A stretch of DNA of 64,000 bases from Cantharellus purpuraceus (GCA_025174535.1 JALBUN010000020.1:62001-126000); one strand, 5' to 3'. Shown: positions 35,081-45,949, counted from the first letter of the stretch. The notes: generated by a model not told the origin, from the sequence alone. Made by a program: numbers and translations.

Positions 35081-36514
35081 TGTATGGGAATCACCTTTTC
35101 CCTATCAAATTCCATTTATGCAGCACCAATGTGCTATTCTTTGCTTTTCCATTCCTCAATATCAGCATATATTTGATGCTTGTACCTGGAATGGACTTAT
35201 TCAAATATTCTCTATTTTTCCATATTTTTCTGGGAATATTCCATGCAGAACTCGGCCCAGAATCATTTATTTCTGCTGTGCTACAGTTGTGGACCCATAG
35301 GCGCCCACAAACCTTCGCGCAGCCGGCTCTCCCCTTTTGGACCAGGCATTTGGCCTCAATTCAAGCTCAGATGTCTCTGATCAATAAATATTCTGTAACT
35401 TAACAACCACAGCCTCTCAGGGCACTATTTTCCGTGGAGATCATCACATGACATGTGGCTATCCATGGCTGTCCAAACCAGTGCAGAAAACAGGGTGGAC
35501 ACCCTTCTTTTTGCCTGATCAGTGCCTAGCTCAGGGATCAGATCAGCTGATGGGTGATCAAATCAGGTGATTGCCTTGGAATATTCTACCCCTTTCCATA
35601 ACATTCTAGCTGTTTCCTTCTATTATTAGATAGAACTTTCCAGAACCATTATTCAGCTCCTGATCAGTGTTAGTGCTGTGATCAGATCCTGTGATTGGCT
35701 TGGAATATTCTACCCCTTTCTTCCACCTTCCACAACCTTCCAGTAGCTTCCATCTATTAATAGGTAGAATATTCCAGAAGCATTAGTCAGCCCCTGTAAA
35801 TACAATATATAAGGAGGCCATTCTGCCTCTGAAAGAATAACATATATCATCATATTCTACCCATCTTCTGCACACCAGTGTGACTAGAGTGACATACAGT
35901 GTCATCCTCTATCTCAGTAACTGTTGATTACCAGTTCAAGGATCTTTTACAGTTGTGTAACTGTACTTGATTGCACTTGAAGTAGTGATATTCCTGCTTT
36001 GGGCGTGAGTGTAGTATCTGCCTCACGTGACTATGAATCTACAGGGTGAGATTGTCTGTCGATAGTCCTGCCATTAGTGCTCTTGTTTAAGTAACTAGTG
36101 TGTACTGCCTTTGCAGAGCATTAGAAGCTTGAACTCGTGTGAAGCAGTTGCTAGACTACTTCACACATCGCTGTTACCCGCTTCTGAGTGCCACTGGTTG
36201 GACGGTTGGATTCATCCACCTACTTCCTTTAGCCTCTAAGTGCATTCCCCTCTTTTTGGAATATCTGGACCCCTAAGCGTCCGTGAACTCTAGACTCTGG
36301 AAGTCTTATTCATTTCTTGCTGCTAAGAAACGTATTACCTTTCTGCGTATAGTCTGCATTGACCAATACAAAGGATTGTAACCAAAGTACAAACGTTAAA
36401 TCGTTTCTGGAGTTGTGCTGCAGCAGGGTTTGATATTCTTCTCAGCTGTTCATTCACGGAATTGTGGTGATTTAGAGTTTGCCCTAACACCATAATTTTG
36501 CGGGTTCCAAAACA
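35081..36514 (+). mobile_element. solo LTR A, complete, AGTTG target duplication
   Basis: 1434 bp from TGTATGGGAATC to TTCCAAAACA. AGTTG flanks it (35076-35080 and 36515-36519), and removing the LTR plus one pentamer restores exactly the gag sequence seen uninterrupted at 51535-51550. It has a TATA box (tatataagg, about 35806). It lacks the 24-bp array of the copies at 306-3573; instead its U3 holds scattered TGATCAG/GATCAGATCA motifs between about 35510 and 35700. This copy defines the family's ends. Confidence 0.95.
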
Positions 36515-36519
36515 AGTTG

Positions 36520-36960
36520 TACAAAACTGCTCGAATGATAGAGGAAGTGACGCGATACCACCAAGGTATGCGATGCCCAGAGAATGCAACTAACGTGTCC
36601 CCCTCAACCCATAGACCAGTAGTCAATAGAACTACTGGTATGATGAATATGGGGAGTCAACCCACGCCCCAAGGACATGTGTATACAGCTCCCAACACAC
36701 ACTCATGACAAGCGAGTGTGTCAAGGTTGGAACCCCATAATGGAAGCTCTGGGGCCAATTCCAACAATTACCTTTTCAAGGGTAATTATCCATCAAAACC
36801 ACCAGCACACGTGAGTGATGATCAATCGAACAACGTTACTAGTAATGTTGTGTGCTACAAATGTGGCCAGACAGGTCACATGCAACCTAGCTGCCCCAAA
36901 TTAAAGGGCAATGCAAGGTTGGCTGCGGTCTGAAAGGATGTGTCCTCACACATAGTGGAG
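36520..36960 (+). pseudogene. gypsy family E gag C-terminus with CCHC zinc knuckle
   Basis: Continues the gag frame after the LTR A insertion: KTARMIEEVTRY, a Ser/Asn/Pro-rich linker, then a zinc knuckle CYKCGQTGHMQPSC (C-x2-C-x4-H-x4-C) near 36853. This is the nucleic-acid binding end of a retroviral-type gag. In the third copy the residue after HM is a stop (TGA for CGA). Confidence 0.85.
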
Positions 36961-37379
36961 GATAAGGTAGATGGATTCTCCCTGATAGAGGGAGAACATG
37001 AGAAGCAATGGATGATCCCAAGGACCATCAAGATGAAAAAGTATCAGCTATAGAAGTGGCTGACGAATGGGATGAGGAGGTTGCCTCATATGAACAGGAT
37101 GACCAAGATGATGCCCCCAAAAGGGAGGCTACACCAATGTATCACTCTAATGCAATGCAAATTCGACCCAATGATTGAATTCCACCGAGACACACCTATG
37201 CAGTGCATTTCTGTATTGCAACAAGATTCCCAAGAAGCAGGGAATCACAACAGCTGCATATAGCTACTGTCAGTGTCAACAGATTGGCCAAACCTATGTA
37301 TAATCATAGGAGCCGACAGAAGTCAACAACACACGACCAGATAGACTGTGCATAGACAACAAAAGAATCTCTGGGTATT

Positions 37380-37803
37380 GGGAGATTGGTGGAACACTAG
37401 CCCACTGTCTATTAGACAGTGGAAGTGAGGGGATAATGATATCCCCTGAATTCACATGTGCAACAGGTATGAAGACATTCACACTAGAGCAACCCATCGC
37501 ACTGCAATTAGCATGTGTTGGGAGCAGGAGTACAATAAATTATGGTACTCACACTACCATAAAGTTTGGTAGTTGGAACATTGAAGAATATTTCAATGTC
37601 ACCAACATTGAGTATTACAATGTAATACTCGGTACCCCATTCCTACAAAAGCTAGGAATATGCCTGGACTTTAATGGCCCAGGCCGAATCATGATGGGAA
37701 CTGAAGAAGTCCCCACCAATGGAGAGCGTAATACCGATGCTCTTCATACCCCATCACAGGGTATAAACTCAATACAAAGAAAGAGTGTTGGCATGAATAA
37801 ATG
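37380..37803 (+). pseudogene. gypsy family E aspartic protease domain
   Basis: The frame carries AHCLLDSGSEGIMIS, the retropepsin DSG active-site motif with the usual following Ser/Glu/Gly, then YYNVILGTPFLQKLGICLDF, the second conserved block (ILG-x-x-F). It is part of the polyprotein that matures gag and pol. Upstream and downstream frames are broken by stops, so the domain is not expressed as part of an intact polyprotein. Confidence 0.85.
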
Positions 37804-37924
37804 ACACCAAGGGGGTAACTCTAAACATGAGCTACCCACAATGCAGTCCTTCCTAAAAGAAGGACTAGACTCAGTAAAGGACCCCCCAATGGAGGATCCA
37901 AATAAGAACAAGATGTGAATAGCT

Positions 37925-38760
37925 TTGTCTCGTGAAGGATCAACCACTTACATGGCTGGTCAGATCCCTCAGTTGAGGGATCAATGGAAAGAAAAGTACG
38001 CTGACCTATTTGGCAGCATACCCTTAGAACTTCCCCCATTTAGGGAAGTTAACCACGAGATTAATCTTGTGGACCCTGACAAGCAAATACATTATCACTT
38101 GCCTAAGTGTCCAGAGCACTACCGAGCAGAACTTTCAGAGAAAGTCCTGCGATACACCACTGCTAAATGGTGGGTATCAGCTACAGCTTCGCAGGCTGTA
38201 CCAATGCTATGCATTCCCCAAAAAAAATGGGAAGCTCTGCACTGTGTTTGACTTGCATGAACAGAATAATAATATGGTGAAGGACGTAATGCCCTTCCCT
38301 GATCAGGACAACATTAGACATGATGTTGCCTGCTGTACATATCAATCTAAACTTGATATGTCTGAAGTGTATGAACAGATACACATCAGACTGACAGATA
38401 TACCCAAGACAGTGTTTGCAACCATCTTGGCGACATTCATCAGTCAGGTCATGCAGCAAGGGGACTGCAATGCCCCCTTGACATTTCAGTGGCTCATGAC
38501 TGCCATTTTCTGAAGATATATCAGAAGATTTGTCCATGTATATCTGGACAACATATTTGTGTACTTTTGTACTATATGAGAGCATGAACACCACCTAGAG
38601 ATGGTGTTCACCAAGCTCAGGAAAGCACATATGTTCCTGAGCAAGGATAAGATTGATCTATACTCAATGAGTATGGATTGCCTTGGTCACCTAATAGATG
38701 ACCAAGGCATGCATGCAGACTCGAACAACAAATCTGCCGAATAAATCCGTGACATGGGGT
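37925..38760 (+). pseudogene. gypsy family E reverse transcriptase fragment
   Basis: Frame-shifted remains of reverse transcriptase: RDQWKEKYADLFGSIP and PLRE-type leader (PPFREVNHEINL), VFDLHEQNNNMVKD, the motif-A region SKLDMSEVYEQIHI, APLTFQWLM and then VYLDNIFVY, where the catalytic YxDD reads YLDN. It ends near 38760 at TPFMHADSN-type sequence with no RNase H or integrase, so the element is 3'-truncated. Confidence 0.8.
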
Positions 38761-39124
38761 GACACAGTTTGTCACTGCCACGTTAACACTTCTACAACCG
38801 TTGCAGACAGTAAACTAATTAGTGGGAAGAACTAACTCTGATTCTTTACATGAGAGTTTATAGTAAACGGACAATATTTGATTGTTCTGTGCGTGGTATA
38901 CTTAATCTTCGACGGCGGTGTCTTAGTTCGTGCTGTAGTTGCTGTATGGCTTCATCGCTGAGACTTACCGTGCAGAAACGCTCGACAGACGATCGATGAT
39001 CGCACATGCATTTTAAAGATTATCTTTATATACCTTGCAATGGGTCCCATTAAAACTAGTGTGAAAAGTCAAGAATATCATCATTTCGCATATCCTATTT
39101 CTCATGGTGCCTCAAGGCAGCAAG
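38761..39124. other. spacer between retroelement and LodA-like gene
   Basis: About 360 bp; the junction between transposon remains and host sequence lies near 38760. No gene or repeat recognised. Confidence 0.5.
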
Positions 39125-41281
39125 TCAAGATGGTGGGATCAGTTGACGCTCGCTCTCCATCCACTTGAAGCTAGTTGGAGGAGTCGTATCCTTGACGACG
39201 AACCCTAACCTGCTCCAATACTTGACCATGTCGGTACTCCCAGGGAATGAGCTCAAATCTGAAACAAAACATGAATCACTTATCACCTTCACCCGATTGA
39301 GGTCACTTACCGTTAGGCGTCACACGAAGACCTCGCACCCATGGCGTACGCACTTCGTCAGAGTCGACAGTGACGACATCGTCAGGGCGAGCACTCGGCC
39401 ACCTTAAACACAAATAAGTAAAAGTCCACGCGATCAACTTCTCGGACGTCCTACCAGTGCAAATTGCACAAGGAGAAGTTACTCTGCCACGGCAAACTCA
39501 ACCTAGCTGTCAAATCTCCAGGTTGGAGGGCAGGAGTCCCGTTGCGACCTGCATAATTGAACCTGAAAGGCGGGTTGATGGGATTCGCCCCTGTGTCGTA
39601 CACAAAAGCCTCCTTTGCAATCCAATATATCTCGATGCCAGGATACATCTGTGTTCCGGTCGTTTGTTCTAGAGCAGCGCGGGTCAGAAGTTCAGGGTGG
39701 GCTCTAACATCGTCCGGGAGAGTCCCCACACTCGCTGAACCCGTCACGAAATTGCCATCTGCCCATTTTTTGAAGCGGTCGTATTGAAGCTTCGTCACCG
39801 ATCCATATCGTAAGAAAGGTCTTTTGTAAGCTTGGGGGTCGGTGTCCCCAGCTTCAACTGCATCGCCTACTCAAGTAGATCAGCCGAAAAGATCATATTA
39901 AAAGATTAAGGTGCTGAACCATACCATCATCACCAGAGAGACGAGGCATGTATTTGACATTGGCCTGCTGTGGGTTTCCAGGCTCCCTGAGTTTGTTAAA
40001 TATGTTCTGGCGGAGGCCATGATTAGGGTCGTTTGCGCCTGCCCCCGCCGGTGGAGTTGAGAGTCTGGCTTCGCTGGGGAGAAAGTTTCCAGTCCCGTTG
40101 GGTCCTATCCGATTTCGGTAACGAGTGTCCGAGATTTATAAGAAAATATATCTACCGTGACCATCGCTTGCTTTACTATTGACCCAGGCCATCGCACAAC
40201 TCCTGAGAAAAACAGGCCAGATATCTCTGTAAAATTGAGTATCACTGGGGATACCGGTGTGCCCTGCCCCCTGGTAGATATCCTCCATGACGTCGTAGAG
40301 TGTCGTGGTATCATTGATGCCCCAGGCAAATTTCGGTGGCGAACTGATTACAGTAGCCTTGTGTGCCGCCGTTTGAGACCTGTTCCCGTCTGTAAATATT
40401 GCACAATAATGAGGGATTAATACAACCCACCATCCATCCTTTTCGACCCTCACGTCCACCCAACCATCGCAGACATCGTCGTACCAGTTCAGGTTGTCGA
40501 ATTCGGAAAGGATATCGGGCTGCGTAGAGACACCATTGTCGTCGACGTATCCTGCATACCCGTTCCCTCCTCGGAATATTAGACGACCAGACTGTTGTTC
40601 GATGGAAATGGAACCGAGCAGAACTGTCTTCTTTTCCAAAAATTTTCCCTCGAGTTTTTTCACAGTCGTTTCGGTCGAGTTGATATCGGTCTGACTAGGG
40701 GTGATCTTGAGCTTCTCGCGGTCCTTGAAGTTGAAGGAATCATTTTGTTGATGAGCTCTATGAGATTGTGCAAAGCCGCACTAAGCCTCAAAGCTACCCT
40801 TACCTCAGGCCGAACATCTGGATTACGGAGTTCCGTGGTCTCGTCTCTGAACCTCCCTAATGAAAGGAAAGCTTTAATGAGGCGGAACATCTAAGGCTTC
40901 AAAAAGATGTACCTCTGAACTGGAGCGCAGCTGCCTTCGTATTGGCCACATTGACCGTCCAGGTGAGTTTGTACCCATCCGCCTTTGTGAGTTCTTTGAT
41001 GCATATGCCATCCTTGTCAAATCCGTAGGCTCGAAATTTCACGGCCTTACGACCACTATCAGCGGGCAATAATCAAGAACGAATTAAAGGCAAACCTGCT
41101 GCTTAATTTGACCATTGGGGAGTCGGAATGCGGTAATGGGGTTACCATCAGATCCTACTGGGTAACCTGTCTGTCCAGGAACTTCAGGAGCAAAGAAGTA
41201 CTCCGAGTCGATTGCCGCATCGCCTAAACGCGCAATGCCAATTGGAGGGAAAATTTCCACAATGTCGATGTTAGAAGGCAT
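39125..41281 (-). CDS. LodA/GoxA-like amino-acid oxidase homologue (568 aa)
   Basis: Nine exons on the minus strand (41096-41281, 40913-41045, 40804-40856, 40431-40723, 40156-40379, 39925-40104, 39455-39866, 39311-39402, 39125-39258) sum to 569 codons, introns 50-80 bp; one 51-bp intron is in-frame and could be retained. The product follows the LodA family (L-lysine 6-oxidase, glycine oxidase GoxA; cysteine tryptophylquinone enzymes): N-terminal IFPPIGIARLGDA, QQAVKFRAYGFDKDG, LIFRGGNGYAGYVDD, ISSPPKFAWGINDTTTLYDV, NVKYMPRLSGDDGD, LTRAALEQTTGTQMYPGIE, LSLPWQSNFSLC and HWWPSARPDD. The last block holds the cofactor Trp region; the usual Cys in L-x-x-C-x-G-G-x-F-x-P-G-I-E is Thr here. Shorter than bacterial LodA (about 700 aa). 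Divergent to the ferritin-like and LodB-like genes. Confidence 0.9.
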
Positions 41282-41504
41282 GATAGAGTACGAGCGGGTG
41301 AGAAGAAATAGTTTGGGGAAGGAGAAGGGGCAAGGGCGGTATATGAGCGATCAATCGATCCAAGAATGAGCCAGATTAACGGGTAGTAGGTCACGAGTTT
41401 ATCAGCATGAGTAGCTTGCAGCATGGAGCTGATAACTGTCAACTGTAGTCCGATGAATGCGACTTAACGTAGCAAGTGCACGTGCCGCGCCAAGTTGGCA
41501 TAGC

Positions 41505-41532
41505 CTTCCATTGCCTCGACGTGATCACATAC
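41505..41532 (+). promoter_or_regulatory. repeated motif, LodA-proximal copy
   Basis: CATTGCCTCGA followed by (C)GTGATCACATAC, about 225 bp upstream of the LodA-like start. TGATCA in the middle is palindromic. The same block recurs at 42442-42469, and both are followed within about 70 bp by GT(A/G)ACTTCCAA. Shared control is inferred. Confidence 0.55.
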
Positions 41533-42441
41533 AAAGAACAGCCAAGCCGTATAGAGATGGGAGGAAAGTTATGCCACGGTAACTTCCAACTTGTTCTACC
41601 ACCGGCGCTGCAGTGTTGCCGCCTCAGCCTCCCACAAACGAACTCGCGAGAAGACTAACATTGAATTCAACTAGTTTTCATAATTGAGATGTGATGTGCC
41701 AGGGCAGTGGACCTGTGGAGAACAAAGAGCAAAATATAAATACAATAAAAACAGAGCAGGGAAACTAGACCATTGTGGTTTTAGTTGTAACTGCATGAAG
41801 TGAAGCCTTGATTGGCACTCCAGCAACTCTGCAACTTGTGATTACCGTCTTGAAGCTGCCAAATCTGTATGCAAGGGAAAGTATATAATTCTAAAGAGCA
41901 ATTCTAAACAAGCATTCAAATCCATTTTGCACTCTGTCAGATGATTCTGCTTGAACGAAGCCCGATTTTAACGGAGTGTCGTAACCGTGCCATTCTTGAT
42001 GACATCTCTATACTGTCATGGAAAGCTTCTCAACGAGAAGTGCAAAGTCTTGCCTTAACTCGATTAGGAGGACATGTCGTTCTTCGTATGCGATTGAGGC
42101 ATTTTGCAAAATGATCAAGCGGTATCTCAATACCGATCATAAAACTTGGCCAAATTGAATTTCCATTGACGATTTGCTTTACTAGCAATCATGTCTGCGC
42201 TTGGCACCCAGTGAGCGAGTATTCGTCATGCTTCAGCGCTTCAGCCTCTGAATGGTTACAAGAAGCGGGATGTGAGGATCACAAAGTGTGAGTTGTGGGC
42301 AACATGCCTCTTCTTCACGGTGTTGTCTGTAGCCTTCTGTCGCTTCGACGGTATTAGCGCTTAGCATTCGGTTAATAACTTCAAACCTATTTCTCTGCAA
42401 AGCTCCATTGATTAACGGACGTTTCGGAGATTCCCTATAAC

Positions 42442-42469
42442 CTTTCATTGCCTCGAGGTGATCACATAC
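42442..42469 (+). promoter_or_regulatory. repeated motif, ferritin-like-proximal copy
   Basis: CATTGCCTCGA followed by (G)GTGATCACATAC, about 280 bp upstream of the ferritin-like start. It differs from the copy at 41505 by one or two bases over 28. Confidence 0.55.
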
Positions 42470-42749
42470 GGAAGGCAATGTCGTAATTTATGTCAGGGTG
42501 ACTTCCAAACTTCCTGCCCTGTCAACCCCATTCACCAATGAATTATGGATTGACATGACTTAGACCAAGCTTTTGGGACAATGCATGCGATGCTCCGCCA
42601 TTTGTTCCGTGAAGTGCAGCCTACCAAGTGAGTACCACCGACTGGTAAGGGTCAGTTCCGGAAGGTTTATATCACATCGCGACCCTTGAGGTCAAAACGC
42701 AAGATTCCCGTGCACTCTCCTTTGCATTATTCTCATCAACCAACAACTC

Positions 42750-44097
42750 ATGACTCGTATCAAAGTGATACCTGCGCCTGTGCGCGTCGACGAGTGGACA
42801 AAGCCACTGCTAATCGAGCGCTTGAAGATAGGAATGCAATTTGAACTGAGCACCATTCCGCTCTACTTGTACGCCTACTACAGCATAAACGTCGAAGCCA
42901 GCATCCCTGAACACGCGAAGCTCGCCGGTGCCAATGCCCGTTTCGCAATTTTGGGTTTGTTATTTATTTATTCATCATTTATATCTCCCTACGAACCTCT
43001 GCAGGTGTGGTCCAACAGGAGATGCTTCACCTTACCTTGATGGGCAATCTTCTTCGTGCTGTGGACGAAACACCAACCCTCTACAGGGAGAGTTTCATAC
43101 CGGTTTATCCCGACACGGTTCTGTCTAGTAATGTACCAATGAGTTTGATAAGGGCCGGGAGGGAGAGTTTTGGGAATTTTATAAAGGTGTTTATATCACG
43201 TAGATGTGGTTTTCGTCGATCTCACTTGAGGCACTTTAGATTGAAGCCCCATATCATCCTCCTCCTCCTACCCCTAAAAGAGGTGCACTGCCAGACGAAC
43301 ACAGTCTTGGAGAATTCTACACAAATTTAGCACAAGGTGAGTGTGCTCATCCCTTCCTCTCTTCTTTATCTATTCATCTAGTATTGGTAGGCATCGAAAT
43401 AGTCAGTGAGATGGAGAAAGATCTATTCAAAGATCCCCATCTCGATCTACAGTTCGGTGGCCTTATGTTCAACAAAGACATACAGATCCAAGACAAAGAT
43501 ACTGCCCTCAAAGCCATCGAACTCATCACCGAGCAAGGAGAAGGAGGGACCAGCACCCCGGAGTCACACTACAACATTTTCGTTGATCTTTATCACCGCC
43601 AACAGAGTTGGGCCTGCTACAACGTCGTCAAGGATCCTAAGTCAGTTGAATACCCCGATGGCGCCGTCAAAGAGGTAGGATGTAGCCTCAATTCTTTGCA
43701 ACTTTGATTCCAACTCATATGGTTATACTAGCTCGCCCTCGCTTTTAATGCGTCCTACTGCTATCTTCTCCTTACCATTGAGAAGGTCTGGGATGTCTCT
43801 GACACAGTACATCGCAGGCATTTGACCAAGAATGTCCATTTGATCATGATGGCGGTCACCACACCACTCGCCAGCCTACTCGTCCAACAAAAAATCGATT
43901 TGGAAGGACACACAAACGCTGGTCCATGCTTTGAATATTATCCGTCGATGGGCACGGGGACAGATCTTGAAAATCTGCACCAAGCAATCAAAGACAAGTT
44001 GACGGCGGCTAGTGAGAAAGACCCGAGTTTGAATGATCGCATCGCCCCTCTGTTATATACAGTCAATAGAGTTGCACCGTACCAACAGGGGAAGTAA
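42750..44097 (+). CDS. ferritin-like protein, iminophenylpyruvate dimer synthase type (380 aa)
   Basis: Five exons (42750-42954, 43005-43186, 43240-43336, 43382-43674, 43732-44097) sum to 381 codons. The N-terminal 140 residues match the ferritin-like domain found in VioB/RebD-type iminophenylpyruvate dimer synthases (PF12902): IGMQFELSTIPLYLYAYYSI, then VVQQEMLHLTLMGNLL, with E and ExxH metal-ligand candidates. A Pro-rich linker (PYHPPPPTPKRG) follows, then helices with HSLGEFYTNLAQVLVGIE and SHYNIFVDLYHRQQ. It should bind a di-metal site and act in oxidation chemistry; whether it couples imines as in bisindole pathways is unknown. The LodB-like gene follows after only 200 bp on the same strand; LodA-like is divergent upstream. 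Confidence 0.88.
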
Positions 44098-44296
44098 CAC
44101 TGTCCTTAGTCCTCAACTGTATAGCGTACATCTTGTGGTTCGCACAATACTTGATATAGTTTTCACTTTGAATCCATGTACATGGACCAGGGTGTGAATT
44201 CCTTGACTTCTGAATTTCATCTGAGCGTGATTTTGGTGGCTCTACCAGTGCACTTGTGCACGTGTACTGTCCTTATCTTGAGTCTTGTTTCTAACC

Positions 44297-45621
44297 ATGA
44301 TATACGATGGTGAGCTCCATCTGACAAAACAATGTTCCGGCACCCTTGAACCGTTTTTTTCAGTTGTCATTGTTGGAGGCGGCCCTGCTGGATGTGCGGT
44401 AGCATTATCTCTTGTTCGTTCAAATCCTGACGCTTCATTCCTACTACTGGATGATGCCGATCCTGCATTCTTCAAGGTAGTTAGATGATCTAGTATTTGT
44501 TTCCCGCAGCCTCCATGCTCACTGCTGATTTTCCAGGTGGGCGAGTCGTTACCGGCAATGGCAACTCGCACTCTGAACTATCTCTCCGGCACACTTTCAA
44601 GTTGTCTGTTGCAAGATACCCAACTAGGAAAGCATTCTCGATGTACTGGAAATGCGTCAGCTTGGACTTCGCAAGATATTCACGAACAGTACGCCATTAT
44701 GAATCCTTATGGTATGGGCTGGCATCTCCACCGCGCCCTCTTCGATGAGACCGTTCGAGAAACGGTAAGGGCTCAATGTCAGAAGGGAGACGAGGGTTCT
44801 GCCCCATCTTCGGTGGAAAGAGCGCGATTTCGTTCCGTGGAAAAGGAGGAGGTTACATGGCGTGTACATTGCGAGGAGCTTGCGTCCGGCAATATGAAGT
44901 ATTACCGTGCCAAATGGATAGTTGACGCGACGGGTAGGAAGGCATCACTTGCGCGAAAGGTACCAAGTTCCACTGTTCTTGAGAGGCCCGGGGTTTAATA
45001 ATGATACAGCTAGGCGCAGAAACAGTCCGAACCGATTCGCTCCTTGCCTTTTATTCACTCTTCAGCTCACTTGGAGAAGACACAGACAATAGGACGTTGA
45101 TCGAAGCAACCCAGTCTGGTTGGTGGTACACCTCTCGACTTCCAAACGGTACACGTGTCGTCGTCTACCACACTGATGACGATGATCCACCCTCCAAGCT
45201 GGCACGAAGACAGGAGGGGTTCTTCGATCTTCTGCACAATGATACGAAACACATTTCGCGGATTATTCTTGAATTTGACTACAACATTGTTCCGAATGCA
45301 CAATTTCCTCGTCGCACAGCGGCGGGGTCATCTTGCCTGCAACCAATTTGCGACGAAGCAAGTGGATGGTGTGCTGTCGGCGATGCTGCCATGGCATTCG
45401 ATCCTCTCTCATCGCAGGGCATCATAACCGCTCTTGGGCTGGGGTGCTTCATTGGCGATGAAATTGCCAAAAGGGTTAGCAAAAAGGATCGCTCAGAAGA
45501 ATTCCGTGACATTTCAGATTATTTTCAGGAGATTAGCGAAAAATATGGGAAGGAGAAGAAATATTTCTATGATTTGGTAGAGCAGTTTGATGGTGAATTC
45601 TGGAAAAGAAGGCAAAGGTGA
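44297..45621 (+). CDS. LodB-like FAD-dependent oxidoreductase (386 aa)
   Basis: Exons 44297-44309, 44364-44476, 44537-44959 and 45010-45621 sum to 387 codons. The first exon is only 13 bp; splicing it out gives MIYDVVIVGGGPAGC, a perfect Rossmann FAD-binding start, which fixes the gene start. Further motifs: KVGESLPA, the WIVDATGRKA block, and GDAAMAFDPLSSQGI, all typical of flavin halogenase-like and LodB/GoxB proteins. In the LodA/GoxA systems the LodB-type flavoprotein is needed to build the tryptophylquinone cofactor (established knowledge). Its place beside a LodA homologue supports that role over a halogenase, as no halogenase WxWxIP motif is seen. Confidence 0.88.
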
Positions 45622-45949
45622 ACTGTTGTTAGCTACCAAGAACTTGTAATGTTAGCACATTCTCAATATGCAACATGCAATGATCAGCCACACTGTGGGA
45701 AGTGGAGCCACTGAATTTCATATCTCAGTGGGTAGATCATTGAAACAGTACCCACTGAAAAATCTTAGGTGGATGAGATTTCAGTGGTATAATCACTTAA
45801 TGAATTTAAGTGGTTGTCTCACTGAAATTTCCTATGGGTGGGTCCTATGACTTTCCATACCTTATGCACTCAAAAACTCTCAGTGATTATCATTGGAATT
45901 ACTGTGGTTTTTCTGAAATCTAGCCATTTTTAATGTAAATGTAAGTGTG
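45622..45949. other. AT-rich spacer with TTCAGTGG hairpin cluster
   Basis: Between LodB-like and the second transposon pile. From 45708 to 45828 the motif CCACTGAA or its complement TTCAGTGG appears five times in alternating orientation, able to form nested hairpins. It may be a small inverted-repeat element remnant; no ends or target duplication could be set. Confidence 0.45.

Larger units (their letters stand above)
41282..42749. promoter_or_regulatory. divergent intergenic region of the LodA/ferritin-like/LodB cluster
   Basis: About 1.47 kb between the LodA-like start (minus) and the ferritin-like start (plus). It contains no gene I recognise. A motif of about 28 bp occurs twice in the same orientation, at 41505-41532 and 42442-42469, near each gene. 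It is the natural place for joint control of the cluster. Confidence 0.6.

Noticed and set aside
40380..40430. Treating 40136-40663 as one exon of the LodA-like gene
   Set aside because: A 51-bp segment with GT-AG ends and a TA-rich 3' part interrupts the family alignment between EKDG and SQTAAHKA; it is probably an in-frame intron, though retention would keep the frame.
44297..45621. Tryptophan halogenase
   Set aside because: Shares the FAD fold but I see no W-x-W-x-I-P motif, and the LodA neighbour points to LodB.
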